A program made the position numbers and the translations under genes. Below, one piece after another: positions 32,975 to 44,852 of a DNA stretch of 64,000 bases. Positions within the stretch are counted from its first letter, which is position 1. Every line of letters starts with the position of its first letter. This DNA comes from Mycobacterium sp. ENV421 (GTDB lineage Bacteria > Actinomycetota > Actinomycetes > Mycobacteriales > Mycobacteriaceae). The stretch is from assembly GCF_002887815.1 (NCBI RefSeq), contig NZ_PDHO01000006.1, forward strand, positions 186,001-250,000. Direction: 5' to 3'. The notes below the pieces were generated by a model. The model was not told the origin of the DNA, made no database searches, and saw only the letters and a program-made list of their open reading frames with translations.

Positions 32975-34185
32975 CCGCCGTCAGTCTCCAGCGGTATCGC
33001 CACCGTGACTGTGGTTCCCGCCCCGGGCCGCGATCTGACCGTCAGTGTTCCGCCGACCAGTTCGGCGCGCTCGGCCATCGACAACATGCCGTAACCGCCC
33101 GAATGCGTCCCCGGAGACGACTCGAAGCCCACCCCGTTGTCGGCCACCTCCAGCAGGGCCTGTCCGTCGGTGACCGCGAACCGGACGGTGGCGACCATCG
33201 CGCGAGAATGCTTGACGACGTTCTGAAGTCCTTCTTGCGCAATACGATATAGCGCCACTTCGATGTGCTCGGGTAGCCGCTGGTCGACCAGGTTGAGCTC
33301 CAGGTCCACCTCGGGGATGGAGGTGGCGAGACTGGCCAGTCCACCGGCCAGGCCCAAATCGTCGAGCACCGGCGGCCGCAGGCCGCTGATCGCCGAACGC
33401 GCCTCGGCCAGCGTGAGATCGACCAGATCCCTTGCCTTTTCCAGCTGCTCGGCGGCCGAAGGCTGATCCAGGTCGTCAACGGCCCGGGCCGCCGCATCCA
33501 GCCGGTAGGTCAGCCCGACCAGACGCTGCGAGATGCCGTCGTGAATGTCACCGGCCAGCCTGCGGCGTTCGCTCTCCTGAGCGGCGATCACCTGTTCGGC
33601 GAAATTCTCGTGCGCGCGTTCACGTGCCGACAGCTGCCGGTGCAGCCGCGCCTGGTGCAGCGCGCCGGCGATCAGCCGGCCGATGACGAGCAGCAGCTCG
33701 ATGTCGCGCGGGGTGAAGTCGCGTCGCTCGATGGTGTGCACGTTGAGTACACCCACCAGCCCGCCGGGCTCGGTCTCCATCGGTACCGACGCCATCGAGG
33801 CAAAGTCCTTGCCGCGCAACGCCGCGATCGGCACGTATCTCGGGTCGGCTTCCTTGTCGCTGACGATCACCACTGGTTCCCGGTGGCTGGCTACCCACCC
33901 CGAGACGCCCGACCCCAGCGGCATCCGGATGCGGCCGACCTGCTCGTCGAACGGCGGTGTGGCGCCCGCCAGCGTCAGCGATTGATCGGTGTCGTCGAGA
34001 ACGTGGACGAAGCAGACATCGGATGCCGTTGCCGCGGTGATCATTCGGGCGACCGCCGCCGCCATCGGTTCCACCTCGGGCCCGCTCGACGTCGCGGCGA
34101 TGATGTCGAGCAGCAGAGCGACTTCCCGGTCCGCGTCGACCAGCCCGTGCACGGCGTGCGGGCTGACACCCTTGGCCGGGCTCAT
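32971..34185 (-). CDS. GAF-domain sensor histidine kinase (NarL-partner type)
   Basis: A 404-residue cytoplasmic kinase with a GAF domain (about 40-185), a HisKA_3 dimerisation domain with the phosphoacceptor His215 in LAGDIHDGISQRLVGL, and a HATPase domain (about 300-400) with N-box VVKHSRA, G1 DNGVGF and GGYGMLSMAERA. There are no membrane helices. The GAF sensor and HisKA_3 layout resembles DevS/DosT and NreB-like kinases that sense redox, oxygen or NO, but a heme ligand cannot be assigned. ATG at 34185 overlaps the regulator stop as ATGA, so the two form a matched pair. Confidence 0.92.
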   Translation of the reverse strand: MSPAKGVSPHAVHGLVDADREVALLLDIIAATSSGPEVEPMAAAVARMITAATASDVCFVHVLDDTDQSLTLAGATPPFDEQVGRIRMPLGSGVSGWVASHREPVVIVSDKEADPRYVPIAALRGKDFASMASVPMETEPGGLVGVLNVHTIERRDFTPRDIELLLVIGRLIAGALHQARLHRQLSARERAHENFAEQVIAAQESERRRLAGDIHDGISQRLVGLTYRLDAAARAVDDLDQPSAAEQLEKARDLVDLTLAEARSAISGLRPPVLDDLGLAGGLASLATSIPEVDLELNLVDQRLPEHIEVALYRIAQEGLQNVVKHSRAMVATVRFAVTDGQALLEVADNGVGFESSPGTHSGGYGMLSMAERAELVGGTLTVRSRPGAGTTVTVAIPLETDGG

Positions 34186-34832
34186 CGGAAGATGCCTTCC
34201 CGCAACGCGGTCGCCGCGGCACTGGTGCGGTCACTGACCTTCAGCTTGCGATAGATGGAACTGAGGTGGGTCTTGACGGTCTCTTCGCCGATCACCAGCT
34301 TGGCGGCGATGCCACGGTTCGACAACCCGGTCACCACCAGCGACAGGATCTCGCTCTCCCGCTGAGTGAGCCCGTGCCGGGCACCCGGCCAGAACTGGTC
34401 ACTCTGCAGCCGCGCCGCGGTCTCCGCCGCCCGCGCGGCCAGCCCGGCGTCGATCGCCGTGGAGCCTCCGTGCACACCTTCCAGCTGGCGCACCAACTCG
34501 TCGCTGCTGATGCCCTTGAGCAGATAGCCCGACGCCCCGACCCGCATCGCCTGGAAGAGGTACTGCTCGTCGTCGTACACCGAGAGCAGGATGACTTTGC
34601 GGCCGGGGTCGCGCTCCCGGATCTCCCGGCACAGATCGAGGCCGCTGGCGCCCTGCATCCGTACGTCACACAGGACGATGTCGGGCTTCAGGTCGGCGAT
34701 GACGGCCATGGCCTTTTCCGCGCCCACCGCCTCGCCCACCACCTCGACGCGTTCGGCGAACGGCGCGAGCATCGCCTTGAGGCCCTCGATGACCATCTCG
34801 TGGTCATCGACCAGCACCACCCGCACCGTCAT
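34182..34832 (-). CDS. NarL/LuxR-family response regulator
   Basis: A 216-residue regulator. The receiver domain (1-120) has the acidic pocket VDDHE, phosphoacceptor Asp56 in CDVRM, and Lys near 106 in GYLLKG. A LuxR-type helix-turn-helix (about 145-205) reads LTQRESEILSLVVTGLSNRGIAAKLVIGEETVKTHLSSIYRKL. ATG at 34832 is the only family-consistent start, since the frame before it is non-coding. It is translated first, then the kinase. Targets are unknown; the adjoining huc locus and itself are the natural candidates, given a strong palindrome at 34994-35009 in its upstream region. Confidence 0.93.
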   Translation of the reverse strand: MTVRVVLVDDHEMVIEGLKAMLAPFAERVEVVGEAVGAEKAMAVIADLKPDIVLCDVRMQGASGLDLCREIRERDPGRKVILLSVYDDEQYLFQAMRVGASGYLLKGISSDELVRQLEGVHGGSTAIDAGLAARAAETAARLQSDQFWPGARHGLTQRESEILSLVVTGLSNRGIAAKLVIGEETVKTHLSSIYRKLKVSDRTSAAATALREGIFR

Positions 34833-34993
34833 GGACAACACCGTAGTGGGGCAACCGCTCTTATCGGACGACAATCCGGCTCGACACCTGTCAAATATGC
34901 GGAAAGACCACGGCCACAGCAGATTACAGCGGAAAATCCTCGGCGGTCGGGGAGTGTGCCGCCGGGGACGCGGGTGAGACCTCCACCCTGTAC

Positions 34994-35009
34994 TCCCCCG
35001 GTCGGGGGA
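34994..35009. promoter_or_regulatory. 16-bp palindrome upstream of the response regulator and HAD gene
   Basis: TCCCCCGGTCGGGGGA is a perfect dyad with a two-base centre in the 212-base divergent region. NarL-type regulators bind short inverted heptamers, so this is a plausible site. It could also fold as a hairpin in the HAD-gene leader. Confidence 0.4.
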
Positions 35010-35044
35010 TGCTCGCGGCATATCGACCGGACCATACTTTCCCC

Positions 35045-35623
35045 GTGGCCACGATGCTTTTGGACACGATCAGCCGGAATCGATCCTTCTGGTGGGATCG
35101 GGCGCGGTGCGCGCATGACGACGCCCCCGAACTCGAAGCGGTCATTTTCGACTTCGACGCGCCGCTGGCGGCCACCGAACGCGACGCGCACATGTTCCGT
35201 GAGCTGATCTGGAGCCTGCACTGCGGCGATATCCGGGTCGGAGTCACGTCGGCAGGTCCCCGCGACTGGGTCGAACCACTGATCCGCGAACTCATCGGCG
35301 ACGGTGTGGTCGAGGTGCTGATCACCGGCGACGACGTCATCCGACCCAAGCCCGACCCCGAGGTGTATCACCGGGCGCTGTGCGAACTCGGGGTCGGTCC
35401 CGAGTCCGCGATGGCCGTCGAGCATTCCCCCGCCGGGTTCCACACCGCGCGTTCGGCGGGTCTCGCGACGATCGTCGTCACCACCCTGGGCATCCGCAAC
35501 CGGGACTTCGCCGGCGCGGCCGCCGTCCTGGACCGCTACGACGGTGACGAACCGCTGTCAGCCGGCCGATGTCGGCGACTGCACGAGCAGTGGTGGATCA
35601 ACCGCAGCCGACTCAGCGCCTAG
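35045..35623 (+). CDS. HAD-superfamily hydrolase-like protein
   Basis: A protein of about 192 residues. The class I HAD pattern is readable: motif I DFDAPLAATERDAH, a shift from the usual DxDGTL that keeps both Asp residues; motif II VTSAGPRDW; motif III/IV RPKPDPEVYHRAL and VEHSPAGFHTARSAGL. These resemble beta-phosphoglucomutase/phosphoglycolate phosphatase relatives. The substrate is unknown. Size and place before the convergent gatB match Rv3008. The start is uncertain: GTG at 35045, ATG at 35054 or ATG at 35009 are all possible, and none has a clear ribosome binding site. Its TAG is immediately followed by the gatB stop. Confidence 0.75.
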   Translation: MATMLLDTISRNRSFWWDRARCAHDDAPELEAVIFDFDAPLAATERDAHMFRELIWSLHCGDIRVGVTSAGPRDWVEPLIRELIGDGVVEVLITGDDVIRPKPDPEVYHRALCELGVGPESAMAVEHSPAGFHTARSAGLATIVVTTLGIRNRDFAGAAAVLDRYDGDEPLSAGRCRRLHEQWWINRSRLSA

Positions 35624-37135
35624 CTAGCTCTGGCCGCACGCGGCCATGACCAATTCGCGTACTCGCGCCGCGTCGGCCTGCCCCTTGGTGGCTTTCATCA
35701 CCGCGCCGACGATCGCACCCGCCGCCTGCACCTTGCCGCCGCGGATCTTCTCGGCGATATCGGGATTGGCGGCCAGCGCTTCATTGATAGCGGTCTGAAT
35801 CAGCGAGTCGTCGCGGACCAGCGCCAAACCCCGGTCGGTCATCACCTGCTCGGGCTCACCCTCACCCGCGAGCACACCTTCGATGACCTGGCGTGCCAGC
35901 TTGTTCGACAGCTTGCCCTCGTCGACCAGCGCGACAACCTTCGCCACCTGAGCCGGCGTGATCGGCAGTGCTGCCAGCTCAACGCCGGATTCGTTGGCTT
36001 TCTGCACCAAGAAGTTTCCCCACCAGGCCCGGGCCTGCTCACTGCCGGCGCCCGCCTCGACCGTCGCGGCGACCAGCTCGATCGCGCCCGCGTTCACCAG
36101 GTCGCGCATCACCTCGTCGGAAATGCCCCAGTCGTCCTGAATTCGCTTGCGCGACAACCACGGAAGCTCCGGGATCGTGGCACGCAGCCGAGCCACCAGT
36201 TCCTCGCTCGGGGCCACCGGCTCCAGATCGGGCTCCGGGAAGTACCGGTAGTCCTCGGCGGTCTCCTTGTCGCGGCCCGGTGAGGTGAAGCCGCCCTCGT
36301 CGAAGTGCCGGGTCTCCTGATGGATCTTGCCGCCCTCGACGAGAATCGCTGCCTGGCGACGCATCTCGTAGCGGACCGCCACCTCGACGCTCTTGAGGGA
36401 GTTGACGTTCTTGGTCTCGGTGCGGGTGCCGAACTCCTGCTGTCCGATCGGGCGCAGCGACACGTTGGCGTCGCAGCGCAGCGAGCCCTGATCCATCCGC
36501 ACATCGGAGACACCCAGCCCACGCAGCAGGTCCCGCAACGCCGTCACGTAGGCGCGAGCCACCTCGGGTGCCCGCTCGCCGGTGCCCTCGATCGGCTTGG
36601 TGACGATCTCGATCAACGGAACCCCGGCGCGGTTGACGTCCAGCAGCGAGGTGGTGGCACCGTGGATGCGGCCGGTGTCGCCGCCGACGTGGGTGAGCTT
36701 GCCGGTGTCCTCTTCCATGTGCGCCCGCTCGATGGCGACGCGGAAGGTGCTGCCGTCGTCGAGCGGGACGTCGAGGTAACCGTCGAAGGCGATCGGCTCG
36801 TCGTACTGCGAGATCTGATAGTTCTTCGGCTGGTCGGGATAGAAGTAGTTCTTCCGCGCGAAGCGCGACCAGGGGGCAATCGAGCAGTTCAGCGCGAGGC
36901 CGATCCGGATGGCCGATTCGACGGCCGCCTCGTTGAGCACCGGCAACGCCCCGGGCATGCCGAGGCAGACCGGGCACACCTGGGTGTTGGGCTCGGCGCC
37001 GAAGGTCGTCGCGCAGGGGCAGAACATCTTGGTGGCGGTCGACAGCTCGACGTGCACCTCGAGCCCGAGCACCGGGTCGAAGCGGGCGATGACGTCGTCG
37101 TAGTCGAGCAGGTCAGCCTGCGCAGCAGCAGTCAT
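35624..37135 (-). CDS. gatB: Aspartyl/glutamyl-tRNA amidotransferase subunit B
   Basis: Kinase/transamidation subunit of GatCAB, which converts Glu-tRNA(Gln) and Asp-tRNA(Asn) to the amidated forms. It has 503 residues. The cradle domain begins [21 protein letters not shown]; the zinc ligands are in MFCPCATTF and [30 protein letters not shown] is the family signature. A C-terminal YqeY-like helical and tail domain ends [12 protein letters not shown]. In mycobacteria gatB is separated from gatC-gatA by pfkA, as here. A hairpin (37167-37224) lies between pfkA and gatB, so gatB may have its own promoter. Confidence 0.98.
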   Translation of the reverse strand: MTAAAQADLLDYDDVIARFDPVLGLEVHVELSTATKMFCPCATTFGAEPNTQVCPVCLGMPGALPVLNEAAVESAIRIGLALNCSIAPWSRFARKNYFYPDQPKNYQISQYDEPIAFDGYLDVPLDDGSTFRVAIERAHMEEDTGKLTHVGGDTGRIHGATTSLLDVNRAGVPLIEIVTKPIEGTGERAPEVARAYVTALRDLLRGLGVSDVRMDQGSLRCDANVSLRPIGQQEFGTRTETKNVNSLKSVEVAVRYEMRRQAAILVEGGKIHQETRHFDEGGFTSPGRDKETAEDYRYFPEPDLEPVAPSEELVARLRATIPELPWLSRKRIQDDWGISDEVMRDLVNAGAIELVAATVEAGAGSEQARAWWGNFLVQKANESGVELAALPITPAQVAKVVALVDEGKLSNKLARQVIEGVLAGEGEPEQVMTDRGLALVRDDSLIQTAINEALAANPDIAEKIRGGKVQAAGAIVGAVMKATKGQADAARVRELVMAACGQS

Positions 37136-37166
37136 GAGTCGATCTTAGTGGGTCGCTTTTCCCCGC

Positions 37167-37224
37167 CGAGCAGACACAAACTCGGGCTTCGGAAGCCGAA
37201 AAAGGCCGAGTTTCTGTCTGCTCG
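37167..37224. terminator. Long stem-loop between pfkA and gatB
   Basis: The arms GAGCAGACACAAACTCGG and CCGAGTTTCTGTCTGCTC pair over 18 positions with one mismatch (19 with the flanking C-G). A second small hairpin (TTCGG/CCGAA) fills the loop. It lies 13 bases after the pfkA stop. The GAGCAGAC-A-AAA type arm resembles a palindrome seen between many mycobacterial genes, as I recall, so it may be a dispersed terminator-like repeat. Confidence 0.7.
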
Positions 37225-37236
37225 CGGATGGAGCGC

Positions 37237-38268
37237 TCAGCCGAAGAAGGCGGCCGCGTCGTCGTAGCGGCTCTGCGGCACCAGCTTGAGTTGGCGCACC
37301 GCGTCCGCCAACGGCACCCGGCCGATGTCCTGCCCGCGCAGCGACACCATCATCCCGTACTCACCGGCATGCGCTGCGTCGGCGGCGTTGACGCCGAATC
37401 GGGTGGCCAGCACCCGGTCATAGGCCGTCGGGGTGCCGCCGCGCTGCACGTGCCCGAGCACGGTGACCCGGACTTCCTTCTTGATCCGCTTCTCCACCTC
37501 CATGGCCAGTTGCTGAGCCACCCCGGTGAAGCGTTCATGCCCGAATTCGTCGGTGCCGCCCTGGCGCAGCTGCATCGACCCCTCGGCCGGCTTGGCCCCT
37601 TCGGCCACCACGATGATGAAGCTGGACTCCCCGCGCTGGAAGCGTTTCTTGACCAGCCGGCACACCTCTTCGACGTCGAAGGGCTGCTCGGGGATCAGGG
37701 TCATGTGCGCACCCGAGGACAGCCCGGCGTTCAGCGCGATCCAGCCCGCGTGCCGGCCCATCACCTCGACCAGCATCACCCGCTGATGCGACTCCGCGGT
37801 GCTGTGCAGCCGGTCGATCGCCTCGGTGGCGATCTGCAGCGCGGTGTCGTGGCCGAATGTGACGTCGGTGCAGTCGATGTCGTTGTCGATGGTCTTGGGC
37901 ACACCGACGACGGGCACACCCTCCTCGGACAGCCAGTGCGCGGCGGTCAGGGTTCCTTCGCCGCCGATCGGGATCAACACGTCGATCCCGTTGTCCTCCA
38001 ACGTCTGCTTGATGTCGTCCAGACCGGCGCGCAGCTTGTCGGGATTGGTGCGGGCGGTGCCCAGCATGGTGCCGCCCTTGGCCAGCAACCGGTTGTTGCG
38101 GTCGTCGTTGTGCAGCTGGATCCGGCGGTCCTCGAGCAGGCCCCGCCAGCCGTCCAGAAACCCGACCACCGAAGACCCGTAGCGGGCGTCGCAGGTCCGC
38201 ACCACAGCCCGGATCACCGCATTCAGGCCCGGACAGTCACCCCCACCGGTCAGCACTCCGATACGCAT
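37237..38268 (-). CDS. pfkA: ATP-dependent 6-phosphofructokinase
   Basis: Phosphorylates fructose 6-phosphate, the committed glycolytic step. Its 343 residues match mycobacterial PfkA. Landmarks are the ATP site [20 protein letters not shown], the GGEGT loop near 105 (Gly instead of Asp after GG, as in group III and PPi-like actinobacterial enzymes), the catalytic PKTIDNDI and the substrate loop [12 protein letters not shown]. The gatA and pfkA stops and starts are 18 bases apart and run in the same direction, so the gene is probably transcribed with gatC-gatA. Confidence 0.97.
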   Translation of the reverse strand: MRIGVLTGGGDCPGLNAVIRAVVRTCDARYGSSVVGFLDGWRGLLEDRRIQLHNDDRNNRLLAKGGTMLGTARTNPDKLRAGLDDIKQTLEDNGIDVLIPIGGEGTLTAAHWLSEEGVPVVGVPKTIDNDIDCTDVTFGHDTALQIATEAIDRLHSTAESHQRVMLVEVMGRHAGWIALNAGLSSGAHMTLIPEQPFDVEEVCRLVKKRFQRGESSFIIVVAEGAKPAEGSMQLRQGGTDEFGHERFTGVAQQLAMEVEKRIKKEVRVTVLGHVQRGGTPTAYDRVLATRFGVNAADAAHAGEYGMMVSLRGQDIGRVPLADAVRQLKLVPQSRYDDAAAFFG

Positions 38269-38286
38269 GGGACCTATCCTGCCCCG

Positions 38287-39771
38287 TCAGATCGCTGTTG
38301 GCAGCGAACCGCGGGCGGACTCATAGGCCGCACCTATGCGGTACAGCCGGTCGTCGGCCAGCGCCGGCGCCATGATCTGCAGGCCGACCGGCAGATTGTC
38401 GTCGGTCGACAGCCCCGACGGCACCGACATTCCGCAATGCCCGGCCAGGTTCAACGGCAGCGTGCACAGGTCGAACAGATACATCGCCAGAGGGTCGTCG
38501 ACCTTCTCCCCCAGCCGGAAGGCGGTGGTCGGGGTGGCCGGGGACACCAGCACGTCCACCTGCTCGTAGGCGGCGTCGAGGTCACCGGCGATCAGGGTGC
38601 GAACCTTCTGCGCCTGGTTGTAGTAGGCGTCGTAATAGCCCGCTGACAGCGCGTATGTGCCAATGATGATGCGGCGCTTGACTTCTGGGCCGAATCCGGC
38701 CGCGCGCGTCAGTGCCATCACCTCTTCTGCGCTGTGAGTGCCGTCGTCGCCGACCCGCAACCCGTAGCGCATGGCGTCGAAGCGGGCGAGGTTGCTCGAC
38801 ACCTCCGAGGGCAGGATCAGGTAGTAGGCGGACAGCGAGTAGTCCAGGTGCGGGCAGTCCACCTCGCTGACCTGGGCACCCAGCGCTTCGAGCTGCTCGA
38901 CGGCGGCGTTGAACGAATCCAGCACGCCCGGCTGGTACCCCTCACCGCTGCGCAGCTGCTTGACCACACCGATCCGCACACCCGACAGGTCGCCGGTGGC
39001 ACCGGCCTTGGCGGCCGCCACCACATCGGGGACCTGCGCGTCGACGGAGGTGGAGTCGCGCGGGTCGTGCCCGGCGATCACCGAATGCAACAACGCGGTG
39101 TCGAGCACGGTGCGCGCACACGGCCCGCCCTGGTCGAGCGACGACGCGCACGCCACCAGTCCGTAACGCGACACCGTTCCGTAGGTGGGCTTGACCCCGA
39201 CGGTCGCGGTCAGCGCCGCCGGCTGGCGGATCGAGCCGCCGGTGTCGGAGCCGATCGCCAGCGGCGCCTGGAAGGCGGCCAGCGCGGCAGCGCTGCCACC
39301 GCCCGAACCGCCCGGCGTCCGGTCGACGTCCCACGGATTGCGGGTCGGGCCGTAGGCCGAGTTCTCGGTGGAACTGCCCATCGCGAACTCGTCCATGTTC
39401 GTCTTGCCGAGAATCGGGGTGCCCGCGGCGCGCAGCCGGGCCGTCACCGTCGCGTCGTACGGCGAGGTCCAGCCTTCGAGGATCTTCGAGCCGCACGTCG
39501 TCGGCATGTCGACGGTGGTGAAGACGTCCTTGAGCGCGAGCGGCACACCGGCCAGCGGCGACGGCAGCGTCTCCCCGGCGGCGACGGCGGCGTCAACGCG
39601 GGCAGCACTGGCCAGTGCCTCGTCGGCGGCGACGTGCAAGAAGGCGTGATAGCGCTCGTCGGTGGCGGCGATCTGGTCCAGGCAGGCCTGGGTCACCTCG
39701 ACCGAGGACACCTCTTTGGCCGCGATCTTCTCGCCCAGGGTGGCGGCGTCGAGCCGGATCAAGTCACTCAC
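38287..39771 (-). CDS. gatA: Aspartyl/glutamyl-tRNA amidotransferase subunit A
   Basis: Amidase that supplies ammonia from glutamine to GatB. Its 494 residues carry the Ser-cisSer-Lys triad of amidase-signature enzymes: Lys in PLALKDVF (near residue 80), cis-Ser in [10 protein letters not shown], and the nucleophile in [12 protein letters not shown]. The start is GTG at 39771 ([12 protein letters not shown]), which overlaps the gatC stop as GTGA. The frame extends 29 codons upstream through gatC, which is ignored. Confidence 0.98.
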   Translation of the reverse strand: MSDLIRLDAATLGEKIAAKEVSSVEVTQACLDQIAATDERYHAFLHVAADEALASAARVDAAVAAGETLPSPLAGVPLALKDVFTTVDMPTTCGSKILEGWTSPYDATVTARLRAAGTPILGKTNMDEFAMGSSTENSAYGPTRNPWDVDRTPGGSGGGSAAALAAFQAPLAIGSDTGGSIRQPAALTATVGVKPTYGTVSRYGLVACASSLDQGGPCARTVLDTALLHSVIAGHDPRDSTSVDAQVPDVVAAAKAGATGDLSGVRIGVVKQLRSGEGYQPGVLDSFNAAVEQLEALGAQVSEVDCPHLDYSLSAYYLILPSEVSSNLARFDAMRYGLRVGDDGTHSAEEVMALTRAAGFGPEVKRRIIIGTYALSAGYYDAYYNQAQKVRTLIAGDLDAAYEQVDVLVSPATPTTAFRLGEKVDDPLAMYLFDLCTLPLNLAGHCGMSVPSGLSTDDNLPVGLQIMAPALADDRLYRIGAAYESARGSLPTAI

Positions 39772-40067
39772 TGGGGCTCCCCCAAAATCTGCGGGACCGC
39801 GAAGCGGCCCTCCTCTGCGGCCGGCGCCTCGGCGAGCGCTTCGGACTGGGTCAGGCACTGCTGAACCACGTCGGGCCTGGTGACGTTGACGTCTTTCAGG
39901 GGATTGTCGGTCGGCTTCACGTCTGCGGTGTCGACGGCCTGAATCTGGCTGACGTGCTCCAGGATGGCGTCGAGCTGGCCGGCGAAGCTCTCTAGTTCAT
40001 GGTCGGTCAGGGCCAGCCGGGCCAGCTTGGCGAGCCGGGCGACATCGTCGCGGGAGATCTGGGACAC
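39768..40067 (-). CDS. gatC: Aspartyl/glutamyl-tRNA amidotransferase subunit C
   Basis: The small clamp subunit of GatCAB, 99 residues, starting (GTG) [20 protein letters not shown] and ending VPQILGEPQ. It has the conserved [15 protein letters not shown] helix and the [15 protein letters not shown] strap that wraps GatA. A very long open frame continues upstream (to 41285), but it runs antisense to the ACT gene and into ligA, so it is not coding. It is first in the gatC-gatA-pfkA unit. Confidence 0.96.
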   Translation of the reverse strand: MSQISRDDVARLAKLARLALTDHELESFAGQLDAILEHVSQIQAVDTADVKPTDNPLKDVNVTRPDVVQQCLTQSEALAEAPAAEEGRFAVPQILGEPQ

Positions 40068-40235
40068 GGTGGTCAAGCCTAGGTGAAAGGGCGATCCGCG
40101 TGCCGTGGGGACTGCTTCTGGTCGGCCTGCCGCTGAGCGCCCCTGCTGGTCCTCGCCCTGCCCGCGGTAGCTACGGCGCCAGGCGGCCGCCCCTACCGGA
40201 ATGCTGAGTCCAGGCGGCTGTGAAACAGTGTGCGC

Positions 40236-40895
40236 GTGCCTTCGTATCTGCTGCGGGTCCAGCTGGCCGACCGGCCCGGTAGCCTCGGCTCGCTCGCCGT
40301 GGCGCTGGGCACCGTCGGCGCCGACATCCTGTCGCTCGACGTGGTCGAGCGGGGGCCCGGCTGGGCGATCGACGACCTGGTCGTCGAGCTGCCGCTCGGT
40401 GCGATGCCCGACATGCTGATCACGGCCGCCGAACAGATCAAGGGTGTCCGGGTCGACACCATCCGGCCGCACACCGGCCTGTTGGAGGCCCATCGCGAGC
40501 TGGAGCTGATCGACCACATCGCGGCGGCAGGCAACCGGGCCGCCAAGCTGCAGGTTCTCGCCGACGAGGCGCCGCGGGTGCTGCGGGTGGGCTTCTGCAC
40601 GGTGGCCCGGATGTCGGAGTCGGGCCTGGAACGCGTGGTCGGCAGTTCCGGCGCGCCGGAGACCGCGGCGACCTCCGCGCCGTGGCTGCCGCTCGCACAT
40701 GCCGAAGCCCTCGACGGCACCGCCGATTGGGTGCCGCAGGTGTGGCGGGACATGGACACCACGCTGGCCGCCGCGCCACTCGGCGACCCGAATACCGCGG
40801 TGTTGTTGGGCCGCCCGGGCGGGCCGTTGTTCCGGCCTTCCGAGGTGGCCCGGCTGGGCTATCTGGCCGGGATAGTCGCGACGATTCTTCGCTGA
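40236..40895 (+). CDS. ACT-domain protein
   Basis: A 219-residue protein. The N-terminal 75 residues form an ACT regulatory domain ([40 protein letters not shown]). The rest is a helical-beta domain with a conserved tail, [24 protein letters not shown] domains usually bind amino acids. The enzymatic role, if any, is unknown. From memory it matches Rv3013 closely, including the MPSYLL start (GTG at 40236); the GTG at 40230 is an alternative. It is convergent with ligA, with one base between stops. Confidence 0.88.
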   Translation: MPSYLLRVQLADRPGSLGSLAVALGTVGADILSLDVVERGPGWAIDDLVVELPLGAMPDMLITAAEQIKGVRVDTIRPHTGLLEAHRELELIDHIAAAGNRAAKLQVLADEAPRVLRVGFCTVARMSESGLERVVGSSGAPETAATSAPWLPLAHAEALDGTADWVPQVWRDMDTTLAAAPLGDPNTAVLLGRPGGPLFRPSEVARLGYLAGIVATILR

Positions 40896-40896
40896 C

Positions 40897-43008
<2,112 letters not shown>

Positions 43009-43092
43009 CTATCGGAGGCCACTGACGCCACACGCACGAGCAACCGACGCACTGCCGGCGAGCGGCCGCGGCCGGTGACCGGGGCCGGCCGT

Positions 43093-44280
43093 CTAGGGGC
43101 GGCAGCGGGCGATGACCGAACCCATCTTCCGGGCTTTCGTGCTGGTGTCGACCTCGGGGTGCACGCCGTTCTGGAACAGGACGATGATGTCGGACCCACC
43201 GAACGCGAAGAACCCGAATTCGTCGCCCTTGGCCACCTGGCCACCCTGCGCCGCAGTCACGTTCACCGAACCCACATGCGACATGCCCACGGGGACTACG
43301 GCAACGACGCCGAGATCGCCGTTTCCCGACGTCGAGGTGTCCAGTGTGAGGACCCCCCGGTTTTGGAAGAACTCGTACCCGGTGTGTGCGCTGTCGCGCG
43401 CCTTGAGCTGATGATCCTCGAGGTCGACTTGCATGTAGACCTGACCGGAGATCACGAACGACTCCTCGACTGTCCCCGCGACCGGGACGTGGAAGCGGTG
43501 GTACGCCGACGGGGGCAGCATGTAGTGCACGAAGGTGCCGCCTGCAAAAGCATCGGCAAAGCGACTGCCATCGATCAACTGCGTGATGTTGCCGTAGTGG
43601 CGGCCTTTGATGGCGGTGGCCGGGATGTTGGAGTCGGCGTCGATGTCGTAGCAGTGTCGGAAGCTGCAGTCCGCCGGTGAGGTCACCACCGCGTTGTCGG
43701 CGGGCGCACTGATGGGACGCAGACCCGCGTTGAGCTCGCGGGCGAAGAACTGATTGAAGGTCAGCCAGCCGCTGGGCGTGTTCGGCCGGCCGTCGATGAG
43801 AGATTCTTCGATCGTGTATTCGGGCGCCTCGCGCAGAAACGACTGCAGAATGTCGTCATCGAAGGACTCGGTGGTGTCCAGAAAGCTGCCCCACTCTCGA
43901 GCGAACTCGGTGAGCCAGCCGCGGAACTTCGGCGAATTCTCCGCGATCGCGGCCTCTGAGGCGTCCACCTTCTGGTCGACCAGCCAGAAGAAGTGAGCCA
44001 GCCGGTCGCTGACCTCCTTGGCGTAACGGTCCTGTGGCGCAGAGGTTTTCCATGCCGGCGCGTCGGTCTGCTGCGGTATCCAGCGGACGAACCTGGACAG
44101 GTAGTCGTAATACTGGGTCAGGTCCCGCGGCCAGTCGAGTACGTCATAGACGTCCGCATCGAGGTCGGTGGCCGCGCGCTCGGCAGCGCTGCGCAACGAC
44201 TTCTCCAGCACCTCCGCGAGGCTGGCATCGTCATTGAGCAGGGCCTGCAGACTCCGCACGATCTCGTCGGGCTGTTTCAT
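43093..44280 (-). CDS. Non-canonical phosphatidylserine decarboxylase-like protein
   Basis: A 395-residue protein whose last 220 residues resemble phosphatidylserine decarboxylase (FNQFFARELN, TSPADCSF, GGTFVHYMLPPSAYHRFHVPVAGTV). The auto-cleavage site, LGST in canonical enzymes, reads FGGSDII here, so a Gly-Ser bond that could form the pyruvoyl group is kept. It has no membrane helix and carries a 170-residue helical N-terminal domain, unlike the membrane-bound Psd of mycobacteria. Related stand-alone enzymes include decarboxylases of amino-acid derivatives in fungi and secondary metabolism. ATG at 44280 has GAGGAG eight bases upstream; GTG at 44289 is less likely. Confidence 0.8.
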   Translation of the reverse strand: MKQPDEIVRSLQALLNDDASLAEVLEKSLRSAAERAATDLDADVYDVLDWPRDLTQYYDYLSRFVRWIPQQTDAPAWKTSAPQDRYAKEVSDRLAHFFWLVDQKVDASEAAIAENSPKFRGWLTEFAREWGSFLDTTESFDDDILQSFLREAPEYTIEESLIDGRPNTPSGWLTFNQFFARELNAGLRPISAPADNAVVTSPADCSFRHCYDIDADSNIPATAIKGRHYGNITQLIDGSRFADAFAGGTFVHYMLPPSAYHRFHVPVAGTVEESFVISGQVYMQVDLEDHQLKARDSAHTGYEFFQNRGVLTLDTSTSGNGDLGVVAVVPVGMSHVGSVNVTAAQGGQVAKGDEFGFFAFGGSDIIVLFQNGVHPEVDTSTKARKMGSVIARCRP

Positions 44281-44336
44281 GAACTTCACTCCTCACTCTC
44301 GGGGGTGGGAACGGGGTCGCAGTCGACACCGCCCGG

Positions 44337-44852
44337 TCAGCGCCGGGAACTGTTGCGGTCCGCCCTGACTTGGCTCAGGAGGAATGCCCCGCCGGGCACG
44401 ACGCCCAGAACGATCCGCGCGAGCCGGTCCCGGACTCGTTGGTGTGACGGCGGCGTGGCGCTGCGCTGCGACAAGTCGCGATAGCCCGCGCCGGCCCAGA
44501 TGGTCGCGGCAGCGGCGTCGGTGAGACCGGCCCGGGCTCGGTTGCGGTCGACGGCGGCAAGTCCCACCGCGGTCAGGGCATGAACCGCGTCGACCCAGAC
44601 GCCCATCGCAAGCACCTCGGGGCTGGGCCGCCAGCCGGACAGCAGAGCTTGAGTCAGGTGGCGGGCTCCCAAGATCCGGGCGACGACCACGCTCTTGGTA
44701 TCGACCTCGATGCGGTGCACACTTTCCATGACGGCGCGAGGCGCGACGAGCAGGGCCAGGCCCCACCCGGCGCGGGTCAATTCGATGGATCTGGAACGCG
44801 TGGTGGGCACATCCGTGCTCAGCGGTCTGGACGGCAACGTGTCGACGGTCAT
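44337..44852 (-). CDS. Small membrane-associated protein of unknown function
   Basis: A 171-residue protein with weakly hydrophobic, alanine-rich helices (AGWGLALLVAPRAVM, VLAMGVWVDAVHALTAVGLAAVD, LARIVLGVVPGGAFLLSQV) separated by basic loops. Motifs such as RILGARHLTQALL and WVDAVHALT occur in small actinobacterial proteins that I cannot name. It has no catalytic signature. ATG at 44852 follows GGAGGAG. It runs toward the decarboxylase-like gene after 56 bases and may be co-transcribed with it. Confidence 0.7.
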   Translation of the reverse strand: MTVDTLPSRPLSTDVPTTRSRSIELTRAGWGLALLVAPRAVMESVHRIEVDTKSVVVARILGARHLTQALLSGWRPSPEVLAMGVWVDAVHALTAVGLAAVDRNRARAGLTDAAAATIWAGAGYRDLSQRSATPPSHQRVRDRLARIVLGVVPGGAFLLSQVRADRNSSRR

